64,000 nucleotides of DNA from Brachyspira sp949287565 (GTDB lineage: Bacteria > Spirochaetota > Brachyspiria > Brachyspirales > Brachyspiraceae), in NCBI RefSeq assembly GCF_036997615.1, contig NZ_JAWLQA010000012.1. One strand, written 5' to 3'. The position numbers were made by a program, and so were the translations under genes. The notes beneath the pieces are model-generated. The model was not told where the DNA came from. It made no database searches and was given only the letters and a program-made list of their open reading frames with translations. Position 1 is the stretch's first letter, and every line of letters starts with the position of its first letter. Positions 46,524 through 56,294 of this stretch are shown piece after piece.

Positions 46524-47036
46524 ATGGAGTTAAAAGACTATATAAGAAATATTCAAGATTATCCTAAAAAAGGCATACTTTTTAGAGATATTACCACATT
46601 ACTTCAAAATAAAGATGCATTCAAATATGCAATAGATAAAATGGCAGAACAAATAAGCAGCGAAAAAATAGATTATATAGTCGGAGCAGAAAGCAGAGGA
46701 TTTTTAATAGGTTCAGCATTAGCCTATAAATTAAATTGTGGTTTTATTCCAGTAAGAAAAAAAGGAAAACTTCCTTATAAAACTATTTCAGAAGAATATG
46801 CTTTAGAGTACGGTACAGATACTTTATATATGCATGAAGATGCCATCAAAAAAGGTGAAAGAGTTTTAATAGTAGATGATTTAATTGCTACAGGCGGAAC
46901 AGCACTTGCTATGATAAAAATGGTTGAAAGGTTAGAAGGTATAGTTGTAGGATCTTCTTTCTTGATAGAATTAAAAGAACTAAACGGAAGAAAAGAAATA
47001 GAAAAATATCCTGTTAATGTTCTCATACAATATTAA
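46524..47036 (+). CDS. apt: Adenine phosphoribosyltransferase
   Basis: This 170-residue enzyme makes AMP from adenine and PRPP (purine salvage). The PRPP motif VLIVDDLIATGGTALA and the N-terminal YPKKGILFRDITTLL and GAESRGFLIG are characteristic; the length is typical. CGAGG precedes the ATG. Confidence 0.95.
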   Translation: MELKDYIRNIQDYPKKGILFRDITTLLQNKDAFKYAIDKMAEQISSEKIDYIVGAESRGFLIGSALAYKLNCGFIPVRKKGKLPYKTISEEYALEYGTDTLYMHEDAIKKGERVLIVDDLIATGGTALAMIKMVERLEGIVVGSSFLIELKELNGRKEIEKYPVNVLIQY

Positions 47037-47060
47037 AAGATATTACTATTTAATCAGTTA

Positions 47061-47089
47061 TTGACTTTTAACATTTTTTATTATAGAAT
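47061..47089 (+). promoter_or_regulatory. Promoter of groES
   Basis: TTGACT (47061-47066) and TAGAAT (47084-47089) are separated by 17 bases. There is no CIRCE inverted repeat in the 113-base upstream gap. Confidence 0.65.
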
Positions 47090-47148
47090 ATAGCAAAAAT
47101 TATTAAAAAAATTATCGAAATAAAAATACATTCAAGGAGATATAAAAT

Positions 47149-47415
47149 ATGTCATCTATTAAACCATTAGCAGATAGAGTTCTTTTAAAAGTATTAGAAC
47201 AAGAAGAAAAAACTTCAAGCGGAATACTTCTTCCAGATACAGCTAAAGAAAAAACTCAGAAAGCAGAAGTTGTAGAAGTAGGAGACAGCGAAGATATAAA
47301 AGTAAAAAAAGGCGATATAGTTATATATGATAAATATGCTGGTATTCAAATAAAAGAAGGCGATACTGAATATTTAATAGTAAAAAATGAAGAGATAGTT
47401 GCTCTTATAAAATAA
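47149..47415 (+). CDS. groES: Co-chaperonin GroES
   Basis: This 88-residue Cpn10 has IKPLADRVLLKVLEQEEKTSSGILLPDTAKEKTQKAEVVEVG (mobile loop 23-35) and the closing VKNEEIVALI. It caps GroEL during protein folding. groEL is not next to it, unlike the usual groESL operon. AAGGAG precedes the ATG. Confidence 0.96.
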   Translation: MSSIKPLADRVLLKVLEQEEKTSSGILLPDTAKEKTQKAEVVEVGDSEDIKVKKGDIVIYDKYAGIQIKEGDTEYLIVKNEEIVALIK

Positions 47416-47440
47416 TTAATAGCTATACAAATAAAAAATA

Positions 47441-47480
47441 AAAGAACACTAATCTTTAAAAAAAGATGGTGTTCTTTTTT
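47441..47480 (+). terminator. Rho-independent terminator of groES
   Basis: AAAGAACAC (47441-47449) pairs with GTGTTCTTT (47469-47477), continuing into a T run; the loop can form a further small stem. Confidence 0.85.
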
Positions 47481-47650
47481 ACTAATTCTGGTTTTTGGCA
47501 GTTTATATTATTGTTAATAAAACTTTTTCGTATCATAAAGAATTAATAAGGTTAAATAATATAAAAAATTATATTATTTAATTTTATTAATTTGTTCGAT
47601 AATTAATAAATAATCATTAATTTCATTTCTTTATCAGGAGATTTTTATAA

Positions 47651-48880
47651 ATGCTAAAATATTTCATAATATTTCTTGCAATATTAAATATAGTGTATGC
47701 TCAAGATAATAACACTAACAAAGATCCTGAATACAAATTTACTTACGAAAAAGAAAATAATTTTACCATATATAATGAACAAGATGAAACTAATGAATCA
47801 AATACTACAAATACTCAAAATGAAATATCTATAATGCTTGAAAGAAGAGGATTTCCTCTTGTTAATAGATTAGTAAGATTCACATCATTACACCCTGATA
47901 TGTTTGATTTTGAAATAGATGAAAACCAAAGAGAAGAAACACTTTTAAAAGAAATTGATGAAAATGAAGAAACTGCCTTAAATACTAATGAAGCAGCTCA
48001 TATGTATACTAATATATACGTGGTTCCTACAGATGAAAATGGAATAGCAAAAGCTAAATTAAATTTAAAAAATCCAGGAAACGGTGTTGTACTTATGCAT
48101 ATACTTTATGTAGGTTCAACAGGAAATACAAATATATCTTATGAAGAATATGCTTATGTGAATATAGAAGAAAAAAAAGAAAATAGAATATCTTCAAAAC
48201 TATTGATAGGAGATAGCGATGATGTAAATATTAAAAGCTCTATATTGATAACATCAACCTTATTTCCTTCTTTATTTTTGGTGTCTATAGCATTAATATT
48301 TATAAGCTACTTTAAACATATATATGAAGAATATAGAAACAGTAAGTCAAAAATTATAATATATACTTTCTTTGGATTTGCATCTATAAAAAAGAATTTT
48401 ACTCTTATGATATTTATAATATTGACAGAGTTGTTAATAGTAGCTTGTTTTCTGCTATTAGATAGTTATATATTCTCTGTTATACTTATAGCATTTTTCA
48501 TAGCGGGCTTCTTAGTAAAAAGAGAGAAAATATATGCTATAGCGTTTTTTATACTAGCATGCATTTCTACAATATATCTTTATCTTGAAACATTTGCCAC
48601 TCATATGGGTACTGAATATATATTTAATAATCCTGTTATGGGAAATCCTGTATTTGTATTCTTTTTCTTTTTAATATTTACGGCATTAGCAGGAGGAATA
48701 TATATACCTATATGTGTATTAATATTATATCAAACCGTATTTGTTATGAGTGATACATCTTTAATAACAGCTTTAATTGGAATATTTGTATCTTCTATAT
48801 TCTATATTGTAAAAGTAAAAAAAGATATTCCTTTCCTATACAGACTTAATTTATTGAAAATAAAAGATAATAATAGGTAG
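47651..48880 (+). CDS. Membrane protein with extracytoplasmic beta domain, unknown function
   Basis: This 409-residue protein has a signal peptide (residues 1-18), an extracytoplasmic region of about 170 residues with an Ig-like ending (DENGIAKAKLNLKNPGNGVVLMHILYVG), and about six membrane helices from residue 198 on. I do not recognise the family. AGGAG precedes the ATG. A small cytoplasmic protein gene follows after 3 bases, so the two are co-translated. Confidence 0.7.
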   Translation: MLKYFIIFLAILNIVYAQDNNTNKDPEYKFTYEKENNFTIYNEQDETNESNTTNTQNEISIMLERRGFPLVNRLVRFTSLHPDMFDFEIDENQREETLLKEIDENEETALNTNEAAHMYTNIYVVPTDENGIAKAKLNLKNPGNGVVLMHILYVGSTGNTNISYEEYAYVNIEEKKENRISSKLLIGDSDDVNIKSSILITSTLFPSLFLVSIALIFISYFKHIYEEYRNSKSKIIIYTFFGFASIKKNFTLMIFIILTELLIVACFLLLDSYIFSVILIAFFIAGFLVKREKIYAIAFFILACISTIYLYLETFATHMGTEYIFNNPVMGNPVFVFFFFLIFTALAGGIYIPICVLILYQTVFVMSDTSLITALIGIFVSSIFYIVKVKKDIPFLYRLNLLKIKDNNR

Positions 48881-48883
48881 TAT

Positions 48884-49162
48884 ATGGTTTTTGATTTATT
48901 AAGAGATTTAGAATTGCTTTTATCTGATATAGTTTTCAGCGGCATAAACAATATAGATTACAGCACTATAGACAAAATAGAAGTTTTAGCAAAAAGATTT
49001 GAAAAAATTTCTATGGAAAATATAAAAAATTTATTAATAGAATTTATAGATTCATTAAAAAAATATAAAACAGATGAAGATAAAAAAATAAATATTAAAG
49101 AAGTATCAGACAATATTGCTAAAATAGAATTTTATATAAGAAATGCTTTATCTTATGAATAA
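48884..49162 (+). CDS. Small helical protein of unknown function
   Basis: This 92-residue, mostly helical, charged protein has no recognised motif. It begins 3 bases after the upstream membrane-protein gene, with AGGTAG as a likely ribosome site. It probably works with that membrane protein. Confidence 0.65.
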   Translation: MVFDLLRDLELLLSDIVFSGINNIDYSTIDKIEVLAKRFEKISMENIKNLLIEFIDSLKKYKTDEDKKINIKEVSDNIAKIEFYIRNALSYE

Positions 49163-49169
49163 AATTACT

Positions 49170-49658
49170 TTATCTTTTTATATATCTTTCCATTTCTCTA
49201 TCTAAAGTCTTTCTCTTTAGAGTTTCTCTTTTATCATGAAGTTTTTTACCCTTTGCCAAAGCTAATTCTACTTTAACTTTTCCTCTAGCAAAATATAATT
49301 TAACAGGAATTAAAGTAAGCCCTTGTTCTTTGATTTTTCCTTGAAGTCTTCTTAATTCCCTTTTCTTCATCAAAAGCTTTCTTTCTCTTAAAGGTTCATG
49401 ATTATTTCTATTTCCGAAATGATAAGGCGATATATGCATACTGACTATAAAAAGCTCTCCATTTTTTTTAAAAGAAGCATAGCTGTCAGACATATTAACG
49501 CTTCTCTCCCTAAGAGATTTTACCTCTGTTCCAAGCAAAACAATACCTGCCTCAAATTTCTCTACAAGCTCATAATTAAAGAGAGCCTTTTTATTTTTTA
49601 CTATCTCACCAGAAGAAATAGTGTTGCTGCCTGATTTTTTATCCTTTTTACTAGCCAT
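49170..49658 (-). CDS. smpB: SsrA-binding protein SmpB
   Basis: This 162-residue partner of tmRNA is used in ribosome rescue. Signatures are NKKALFNYELVEKFEAGIVLLGTEVKSLR, ISPYHFGN, and the C-terminal ARGKVKVELALAKGKKLHDKR. The N-terminal Lys/Ser extension is short. The tmRNA gene itself is not in this window. Confidence 0.96.
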   Translation of the reverse strand: MASKKDKKSGSNTISSGEIVKNKKALFNYELVEKFEAGIVLLGTEVKSLRERSVNMSDSYASFKKNGELFIVSMHISPYHFGNRNNHEPLRERKLLMKKRELRRLQGKIKEQGLTLIPVKLYFARGKVKVELALAKGKKLHDKRETLKRKTLDREMERYIKR

Positions 49659-49731
49659 AATACATTACCATAATATTTAAGTATATAGATTATACTAAAA
49701 TAAATATATTTGTCAATTATTCAATACATAC

Positions 49732-49767
49732 AAAAAGAGCCGGAGTTTTTAAGTCCAGCTCTTTTTT
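49732..49767. terminator. Hairpin terminator
   Basis: AAAAAGAGC (49732-49741) pairs with GCTCTTTTTT (49757-49766). On the minus strand it ends the DUF305 gene. Confidence 0.75.
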
Positions 49768-49782
49768 CAAATTTTATAAATT

Positions 49783-50439
49783 TTAACTCATAGAATTAAT
49801 CATATTATTCATATCTTCTATTTCTTTTTCCTGTGCTTTTATTATTCTGTTTGCTATCTCTTTTATTTTATCATCTTTAGTATATTCTAATATCTTTTTA
49901 GAAACATCAATAGCTGCCTGATGATGAGGTATCATACCTTTAAGAAAATCTATATCATTATCTCCTGTTATTTCAATAGCAGACATATCAGCCATCATAT
50001 TATCCATAATAAGCTGCATATCATTTCCTATAGCTTCAGTATCAATATCGCTGTAATCTGTATTTTTAGCATTCAATTCTTTAATTAACGCATCAAATTC
50101 TGTAACTTCTTTATTCTGTTCTGTTATTATATTATTAGCTAATTCTATCAACTTTTCATTTTTAGTAGTTTCTAATAATTTTTGAGAAGAAAGAATAGCA
50201 CCTTTGTGATGAGGAATCATATTAAATAAAAAATCAGCATCTATATTAGCAGTTTTTTGAAAATCCTGCTCCATCATAGGCTGATGCATTAAATTTATAA
50301 TCTCAGAACCAGCTTGATGAGCAGTATGAGCCGAATGATCCATATTACTCATTTCTGTAGAAGAAGCATTTTTCTCTGAGCAAGATATAAATAATAAAGC
50401 AGCTAAAGAAATAATAAATGTTGTTATAATTTTTTTCAT
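49783..50439 (-). CDS. DUF305-family lipoprotein
   Basis: This 218-residue protein has a lipoprotein signal (lipobox FISC, Cys20) and a duplicated DUF305 unit, each with the HH motif: IPHHKGAILSSQKLLE and IPHHQAAIDVSKKILEY. DUF305 folds as a ferritin-like helical bundle and is often found near copper genes; its activity is unproven. The early MDHSAHTAHQ stretch may bind metal. AAGGATGG precedes the ATG. Confidence 0.88.
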   Translation of the reverse strand: MKKIITTFIISLAALLFISCSEKNASSTEMSNMDHSAHTAHQAGSEIINLMHQPMMEQDFQKTANIDADFLFNMIPHHKGAILSSQKLLETTKNEKLIELANNIITEQNKEVTEFDALIKELNAKNTDYSDIDTEAIGNDMQLIMDNMMADMSAIEITGDNDIDFLKGMIPHHQAAIDVSKKILEYTKDDKIKEIANRIIKAQEKEIEDMNNMINSMS

Positions 50440-50559
50440 TTTCCATCCTTTTATTTATTTTTTATCATTGATTTTTATTCAATCTAATAACTTTTATAAC
50501 ATGAAAAAAGTAAAAAATTATAATGATATCAAAAACTATTTATTACTAATTAAAGAGTA

Positions 50560-51069
50560 TTAATCATCATCAAATATAGGTTTCTGTATTATGCATATAG
50601 TTTTATTGATTTTATCAGAATCTCCGAAATATGCTTTAACGAAAGGTATTGAAACTACATTATTATTTTCTTTTAATCTAATTTCAAATACATAATTAGA
50701 AGGAAGGCTGTATACATCAATTATCTCACCATAAATATTATTATCAATATCAATAATTTTGTATCCAATTAATTCTGCCTCATAAAAAGTATCATCATCT
50801 AATTGAGGCAAATATGAAGAATCTATATATATATCAAGCCCTATTAATTTTTGAGCATCTTCTATAGTATTTATATCTTTTAATTGGAACACAAAAGACT
50901 TGTTCTTCTTTTTAACATTTAATAGAGTAAATGTTTGATTGTTGATGATAACAGGTGTATTGTTATTTAAAACAGGAAGAGAGGTAAAATAACTCTTATC
51001 AGAAAAAGCAATTTCTACCTCTCCTTTTAAACCATGTAAACCTGTGATTTTGCCGTAAAAAAAAATCAA
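50560..51069 (-). CDS. rimM: Ribosome maturation factor RimM
   Basis: This 169-residue protein assists 30S assembly near S19. GKITGLHGLKGEVEI at the start and the PRC-barrel segment YEAELIGYKIIDIDNNIYGEIIDVY.LPSNYVFEI are typical. Its start overlaps the stop of khpA by 4 bases. In many bacteria trmD and rplS follow rimM; here the cluster ends. Confidence 0.93.
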   Translation of the reverse strand: MIFFYGKITGLHGLKGEVEIAFSDKSYFTSLPVLNNNTPVIINNQTFTLLNVKKKNKSFVFQLKDINTIEDAQKLIGLDIYIDSSYLPQLDDDTFYEAELIGYKIIDIDNNIYGEIIDVYSLPSNYVFEIRLKENNNVVSIPFVKAYFGDSDKINKTICIIQKPIFDDD

Positions 51070-51308
51070 TTGTCAATAATCTCAAGCATTACACGTTTAC
51101 CACTTTTCATGGAAGCTGCAAAAAGAATAGTACGTAATGCATGGGCAATACGACCTCTTTTACCTATAATTTTACCTATGTCGCTTTGGTTTACTTTCAA
51201 TTCCAGAATCGTACTCTTTTCACCTTCAATAACCTTAACACTAACACCATCGGGCTCATCCACTAATTTTTTAGCCAAATACTCAATAAGCTCTTTTTCT
51301 TCCGTCAT
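51066..51308 (-). CDS. khpA: KH-domain RNA-binding protein KhpA
   Basis: This 80-residue single KH domain has the GKIIGKRGRIAHALRTI signature (about 46-62). The family binds RNA and works with KhpB in cell-division or length control. It lies between rpsP and rimM, its conserved place. AAGGAG precedes the ATG. Confidence 0.93.
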   Translation of the reverse strand: MTEEKELIEYLAKKLVDEPDGVSVKVIEGEKSTILELKVNQSDIGKIIGKRGRIAHALRTILFAASMKSGKRVMLEIIDN

Positions 51309-51340
51309 AGCACACTCCTTTATATATTATAAGACGTAAA

Positions 51341-51700
51341 TTAAGCTTCGCTCTTCTCCTCAGCAGATTCAGGCTTAGCTTGTTTACGATGTTTGCGCCT
51401 TTTTTCAGGATTTTTTAATGCTCTTTTTTTCTTTCTTTCAAGAGGAGCACCTTTATCTTTTTCCATTAAGCCTTCTTTTACAAGAATGCTTTTTACCACA
51501 TAAGTTGGCTGTGCACCATTAGAAAGCCATTTTTTCAAGCCTTCTACATTCAACTTATATAATACATCTTTAGCTTTAGGGTTAAACCAACCTAACTCTT
51601 CAATAAAACGACCATCGCGTGGGAAACGAGCATCTGCAGCTACGATACGATAATGAGGCTCATGTTTGCGACCTATACGTTTTAATCTTAATTTTACCAC
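51341..51700 (-). CDS. rpsP: Ribosomal protein bS16
   Basis: This 119-residue protein starts at a GTG with GGAGG 9 bases upstream. VKLRLKRIGRKHEPHYRIV and GRFIEELGWFNPKAKD mark S16. A Lys/Arg-rich C-terminal tail ends in SAEEKSEA and is longer than in E. coli. It is the second gene of ffh-rpsP-khpA-rimM. Confidence 0.97.
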   Translation of the reverse strand: MVKLRLKRIGRKHEPHYRIVAADARFPRDGRFIEELGWFNPKAKDVLYKLNVEGLKKWLSNGAQPTYVVKSILVKEGLMEKDKGAPLERKKKRALKNPEKRRKHRKQAKPESAEEKSEA

Positions 51701-51722
51701 CTTTCTTTTCCTCCAAGTTTAT

Positions 51723-53078
51723 TTACATTAATTTGTTTAAATCATCTATAGACATACCCATACCCTCTAGGGACTTTGCGAGCTTATCCATCTTTTTAGT
51801 ACTGCCCATCATGTTTTTCATCATAGTAAATTGCTTTATAAGCTGATTTACATCATAAACACTTTGACCGCTTCCTTTAGATATTCTCATCTTTCTTGAA
51901 TTATTCAAAGGAAATAGGGCTAATCTTTCTTTTTTAGTCATTGACTGTATAATAGCTTTATACTTTTTAAATTTCTCTTCTTCACGGTTTAGTAGTTCTG
52001 TATCTACATTAGCCATACCAGGAATCATAGATGTCATTTTACTAAGTCCGCCCATTTTAGCAGTAGCTTCTATCTGCTTCAAGAAATCATTATAGTCAAA
52101 ATTATTTTCTATAACTTTCTGAAGCATTTCCTGAGCTTCTTTTTCGCTTATAGCAGCACGGGCTTTCTCTACCAATTTTACTATATCACCCATGCCGAGT
52201 ATTTGTCCTGCTACCCTCTTAGCATCAAATACATCAATATCATCTAAATGCTCACCTACTCCGACAAACTTAACAGATGAACCAGTGGCATATTTTAGAG
52301 ATAAAGCGGCGCCGCCTCTAACTCCGGAATCAAATTTCGTAAGTATAACACCATTAATGCCAATATTGTTTTGGAAACTTTTAGCAACATCATAAACACT
52401 CTGACCTGCTGTAGAATCCACAACCAATAATTTTTCTGTAACATTAGCAGAGTTCACAACACGTCTTAGTTCAAGCATCATTTCTTCATCTATCTCTAAA
52501 CGTCCTGCAGTATCTACTAATATCATATTATACTGCTCTTTTTTAGCAATTGAAAGTGCTTTTTTAAGTATTTTATATGCTTTTTTCTCTTTAGTGTCTA
52601 TATGATAAGGAACACCAACTTCTCTAGCCAAAACGGCAAGCTGTTCCATAGCGGCAGGTCTATGAACGTCAAGTCCTACAAGCATAACACGTCTTTTATC
52701 TTTATAATACTTAGCTAATTTAGCAGAGGTAGTAGTTTTACCAGAACCCTGAAGTCCGAAAAGCAAAGTTATAGTTGTTTTCTCAACAGGCTCTAATTTT
52801 AAACCGCTTTCACCTTCGCCTATCATATTAACCAAAGTATCATGAACATCGGCTACAAATTGATTAGCAGGCTCTACACCTTCTAATTTTTCTTTTCCTA
52901 TAGCTCTGCTAGTAGCTTCTTCAAGAAACTTATCTGCAGCTTCTAAAGATACGTCAGCAGATAGCAATGCTTCTTTTATAGTTAATAAACTATCTGTTAT
53001 ATCCTTATCTGTTAGGACTTTTTTTCCTTGTATTTTAGAGAATACATTAGATATAGATTTAGTTAAATTACCAAACAC
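51723..53078 (-). CDS. ffh: Signal recognition particle GTPase Ffh
   Basis: This is a 451-residue SRP54. The NG domain has the P-loop GLQGSGKTT, DVHRPAA, DTAGRLEID and TKFDSGVRGGAAL; the C-terminal M domain is methionine-rich (MTKKERL...GSGQSVYDVNQLIKQFTMMKNMMG). It targets nascent membrane and exported proteins to FtsY and SecYEG. It starts at GTG, with AAGG upstream. It is the first gene of the ribosomal cluster. Confidence 0.97.
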   Translation of the reverse strand: MFGNLTKSISNVFSKIQGKKVLTDKDITDSLLTIKEALLSADVSLEAADKFLEEATSRAIGKEKLEGVEPANQFVADVHDTLVNMIGEGESGLKLEPVEKTTITLLFGLQGSGKTTTSAKLAKYYKDKRRVMLVGLDVHRPAAMEQLAVLAREVGVPYHIDTKEKKAYKILKKALSIAKKEQYNMILVDTAGRLEIDEEMMLELRRVVNSANVTEKLLVVDSTAGQSVYDVAKSFQNNIGINGVILTKFDSGVRGGAALSLKYATGSSVKFVGVGEHLDDIDVFDAKRVAGQILGMGDIVKLVEKARAAISEKEAQEMLQKVIENNFDYNDFLKQIEATAKMGGLSKMTSMIPGMANVDTELLNREEEKFKKYKAIIQSMTKKERLALFPLNNSRKMRISKGSGQSVYDVNQLIKQFTMMKNMMGSTKKMDKLAKSLEGMGMSIDDLNKLM

Positions 53079-53215
53079 TAAAAAACAACCTTATAAACAT
53101 ATTAATTCCAAGTCATATTATACATAATATATTTAAAAAGTCAATATTTAGCACAATTTTACAAAAAATTATATATAATAATAAAGAGTATTATAATACA
53201 TTTCCAACATTAATA

Positions 53216-54481
53216 TCAGTTTAATTTAAGTTTACTGCTTAAAGCCTTACTTATATCCTTAGTTCCGCTTGCTCCTACTGATGTTAAAAAGAATTTTTTA
53301 TTCATCAATTTTTCATCTATAACTTCATTAACTATTTTCAAATTTATTTTATCTATTATATTATAAAGTTCTTTAAATGAAATATATTTAGATGAATATA
53401 ATTCATGTCTGGCATTTTTATTCATTATAAATTCTGCACTGAATTTACTGAAAGCCATAGAACCTTTATAACTCTCTTTTGCCTCTTCAATCTCTTCTTC
53501 TGATATTCTTTCATTGACTAATCTTTCTATTTCATAATATATGCTTTCTATAGTTTCTGCATATCTGTCCAAACTAGTAGAACCATGTATTTCAAATGTT
53601 CCGCCATTTATAAAACTTGAATTATAACTGTATATATTATAACAAAGTCCTTTATTCTCTCTTATTGATTGGAATAATCTTGAATAAGAACTTCCTCCAA
53701 ATATATCATTAACTATATTCATAGCATATCTTTTTTTATTATCACCGGCATTATATGAAGGTGTTACTAATGAAAAATAAACCTGATTAATTTCCTGTTT
53801 TTCTTTAGTGATAGTTTTATAATAAAAAGGAAGCTCATCATTAACTGTTCTAGTTCTTTTTTCTAATTTTATTTTTTCAAGTCTATCTACAGCATAATCA
53901 ATATCAAAATTACCAGCTATAGATATAACTAAATTATTAGAATTAAAATGCTCTTTAAAATAAGAATAAATTTTTTCTCTGCTTATTTTTTTTATATTAT
54001 TAATATTTCCGCCTATAGGAAAACTCATAGAAGTACCTTTATAGGCAGCAGCAAAAAATTGATTAGCCGATATTTCTTCAGGAGTATCATTTGACATTTT
54101 AAGCTCTTCAATGATAACTTTTTTTTCTCTATTTATATCATCCTCTCTGAATGCAGAATTAAGCATAATATTTTCTAAAGTATCAACTGCCCTGTCAAAA
54201 TATTTAGATATTATGTTTATATAAAAAGAAGTTAAATGTCTTGAAGTAAAGGCATTAAATATACCACCTACACCTTCTATATTTCTAATAAGTTCTTTTG
54301 AATTAAGTTTATCAGTACCTTTAAAAAGCATATGCTCTATGAAATGAGTATATCCGTTTTCTTCTTTTTTTTCATTGGCACTTCCTGTTAAGAATATAAA
54401 ACCTATAGATACAGTATCTAGCATAGGCATTTTCTCTAAAACAACTCTTGTGCCGTTTTTTAATGTTAATCTTTTTACCAT
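53216..54481 (-). CDS. M16-family zinc peptidase
   Basis: This 421-residue pitrilysin-type protease has an intact inverted zinc motif HFIEH (46-50), plus the later Glu in a VIEELKM region and the R-rich/Tyr segment GGSSYSRLFQSIRENKGLCYNIYS of the C-terminal half. It is similar in length to the processing-peptidase-like bacterial members (PqqL/YmxG). The cytoplasmic role is unknown. GGAAA precedes the ATG. Confidence 0.92.
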   Translation of the reverse strand: MVKRLTLKNGTRVVLEKMPMLDTVSIGFIFLTGSANEKKEENGYTHFIEHMLFKGTDKLNSKELIRNIEGVGGIFNAFTSRHLTSFYINIISKYFDRAVDTLENIMLNSAFREDDINREKKVIIEELKMSNDTPEEISANQFFAAAYKGTSMSFPIGGNINNIKKISREKIYSYFKEHFNSNNLVISIAGNFDIDYAVDRLEKIKLEKRTRTVNDELPFYYKTITKEKQEINQVYFSLVTPSYNAGDNKKRYAMNIVNDIFGGSSYSRLFQSIRENKGLCYNIYSYNSSFINGGTFEIHGSTSLDRYAETIESIYYEIERLVNERISEEEIEEAKESYKGSMAFSKFSAEFIMNKNARHELYSSKYISFKELYNIIDKINLKIVNEVIDEKLMNKKFFLTSVGASGTKDISKALSSKLKLN

Positions 54482-54661
54482 GTTTTTTCCATAAATATTT
54501 TTTATACTAAAATTATTATATATTAATTTTATAATTTTCGACAGTGTAATACATAAAATATAATACTAATGATTTTTATATAAAAAAACCCTATTTAAAT
54601 TAATAAATAGGGTTAAGCATTATTTAATTATTAATTTATTTTTATCTAATCATCTATCTAA

Positions 54662-55789
54662 TCAATGAAAGAATGTAAGTAATATACCCATAACAATAGC
54701 ACCTGATATTATACCAGATATATTAACTGCCATCGCATGAAGCAGAAGACAGTTAGATGAGCTATTCTCCTGACCATAAACATGGGCACCCCAAGCAGGA
54801 ATAGGAAAAGCACTTAAACCTGCAGAACCTATTATAGGATTAACTTTTCCGCCTGATAATATATTAATAACTTTAGCAGCAATTATACCTATAGTAGTAC
54901 TTAATATCAATGACAATAAACCGAAAGCAAATACTATAACTGTATTGAATGTCATAAAATAATCAGCTGAAGCGGAAGAACCTATTGCTATTCCTATAAG
55001 CATTGTAAGTATACCAGTTAAAGATTTCTGCAAATTGATTGAGAAATTTTTTATAATATCTGATTCTCTTAAAATACTTCCGAATAAAAGAGCGGCTATA
55101 AGAGGGAATGAGTTTGCCAAAAATATTCCGCAAAGCCCCATAGCAATAACTGCAAATATGATTTTCTCTCCTCTTGAAACCTGTCTTAAATAATTCATAG
55201 GGATTTTTCTTTCTTTTGTAGTAGTTAAAACCTTTGTAAGTCCTGACTGAAGTAAAGGAAGAAGCTCCATATAAAGATAAGCTGACATAACAATAGCAGC
55301 AAAATATTTAGGTTCTGTAATCAAAGAAGCCATATACATAGCCAAAGATCCGTCAGCAGCACCTATAATTGCAGTAGCAGCAGATAAATCTTCTCCCAAA
55401 TTCAAAGAACTCATAATATAAAATACTATAAGTATACCAATCTGAGAGCTAGCACCTATAAAGAAATTCTTAGGATCAGCAAGCACAAGCCCTAAATCTA
55501 TCATAGTACCAACTGCAAAAAATACAAGTACAGGATAAACTCCGCTGTCTGCACCGCTATGCATTAAACCCAAAAAACCGCTTACTACATCTTCTGTCAT
55601 TTTAGGAAGAGGCATATTAGCAGCAAGTATTGCAACTCCCATAGGAAGAAGAAGCAAAGGCTTTTTCTTATAATATATAGACATATATATAAGATATGCT
55701 CCTAAAAGCATCATTATAACTTGGGCTATAGTCGGCGGATAAAAACCTGTAAGTAAATTGTTAAAATCCAAACCTAAAGCTTTATTCAT
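54662..55789 (-). CDS. mmdB: Na+-translocating decarboxylase beta subunit
   Basis: This 375-residue OadB/GcdB/MmdB membrane protein with about nine helices pumps Na+ during decarboxylation of carboxybiotin. It shows GGVYPVLVFFAVGTMIDLG-like and IIGAADGSLAMYMAS motifs and NPIIGSAGLSAFPIPAW near the C-terminus. The ATG at 55789 follows AAAGGGG; a GTG 6 bases earlier is less likely. It is the last gene of a four-gene operon. Confidence 0.92.
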   Translation of the reverse strand: MNKALGLDFNNLLTGFYPPTIAQVIMMLLGAYLIYMSIYYKKKPLLLLPMGVAILAANMPLPKMTEDVVSGFLGLMHSGADSGVYPVLVFFAVGTMIDLGLVLADPKNFFIGASSQIGILIVFYIMSSLNLGEDLSAATAIIGAADGSLAMYMASLITEPKYFAAIVMSAYLYMELLPLLQSGLTKVLTTTKERKIPMNYLRQVSRGEKIIFAVIAMGLCGIFLANSFPLIAALLFGSILRESDIIKNFSINLQKSLTGILTMLIGIAIGSSASADYFMTFNTVIVFAFGLLSLILSTTIGIIAAKVINILSGGKVNPIIGSAGLSAFPIPAWGAHVYGQENSSSNCLLLHAMAVNISGIISGAIVMGILLTFFH

Positions 55790-55804
55790 ATTCACCCCTT
55801 TATA

Positions 55805-56203
55805 TTACTTGATTTGTAATATAACCTGACCCTCTACAACTGAAGAACCTTTTTCAACATGTATAGATTTTACTTCACCTGAAGCAGGAGCTGTAATTTC
55901 ATTTTCCATTTTCATAGCTTCCAATATAGCCACAACCTGACCTTCCTGTACTTTATCTCCAACTGCAACACTGAATGATACTATAGTACCAGGCATAGTT
56001 GCTTTTACTGATATAGCATTTTCATCTATTGGAGTTGCTGGAGCTGCTGCTGGTTTTGGTGCTGGAGCTGCTGCCGGTTTTGGCGTATTTACTGGTGTAT
56101 TAACTATAGTAGATACTGTTTTATTTGAAGCTACAGGTCTTATCTCCTCTACTGATACATCATAAGTTTTTCCATTAACTGTGATTTTATATTGCTTAGT
56201 CAT
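55805..56203 (-). CDS. mmdC: Biotin carboxyl carrier subunit of Na+-decarboxylase
   Basis: This 132-residue protein has an N-terminal domain, a Pro/Ala-rich linker (PKPAAAPAPKPAAAPA) and a C-terminal biotinyl domain with the target lysine in AMKMENEI. It shuttles the carboxyl group from the alpha to the beta subunit. The ATG at 56203 has GGAG 9 bases upstream; a TTG at 56218 overlaps that site and is rejected. BirA (37056) should biotinylate it. Confidence 0.92.
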   Translation of the reverse strand: MTKQYKITVNGKTYDVSVEEIRPVASNKTVSTIVNTPVNTPKPAAAPAPKPAAAPATPIDENAISVKATMPGTIVSFSVAVGDKVQEGQVVAILEAMKMENEITAPASGEVKSIHVEKGSSVVEGQVILQIK

Positions 56204-56294
56204 AATATTATTCTCCAAAAAAATATTTATATATAAAAAATCTTTCTTTAAAAACTCTAATAAATAAAATTAATAGAGTTTTATAATCTAATTA

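Noticed and set aside
47040..47148. CIRCE heat-shock operator upstream of groES
   Set aside because: No TTAGCACTC-N9-GAGTGCTAA palindrome is present; only a sigma70-type promoter is visible.
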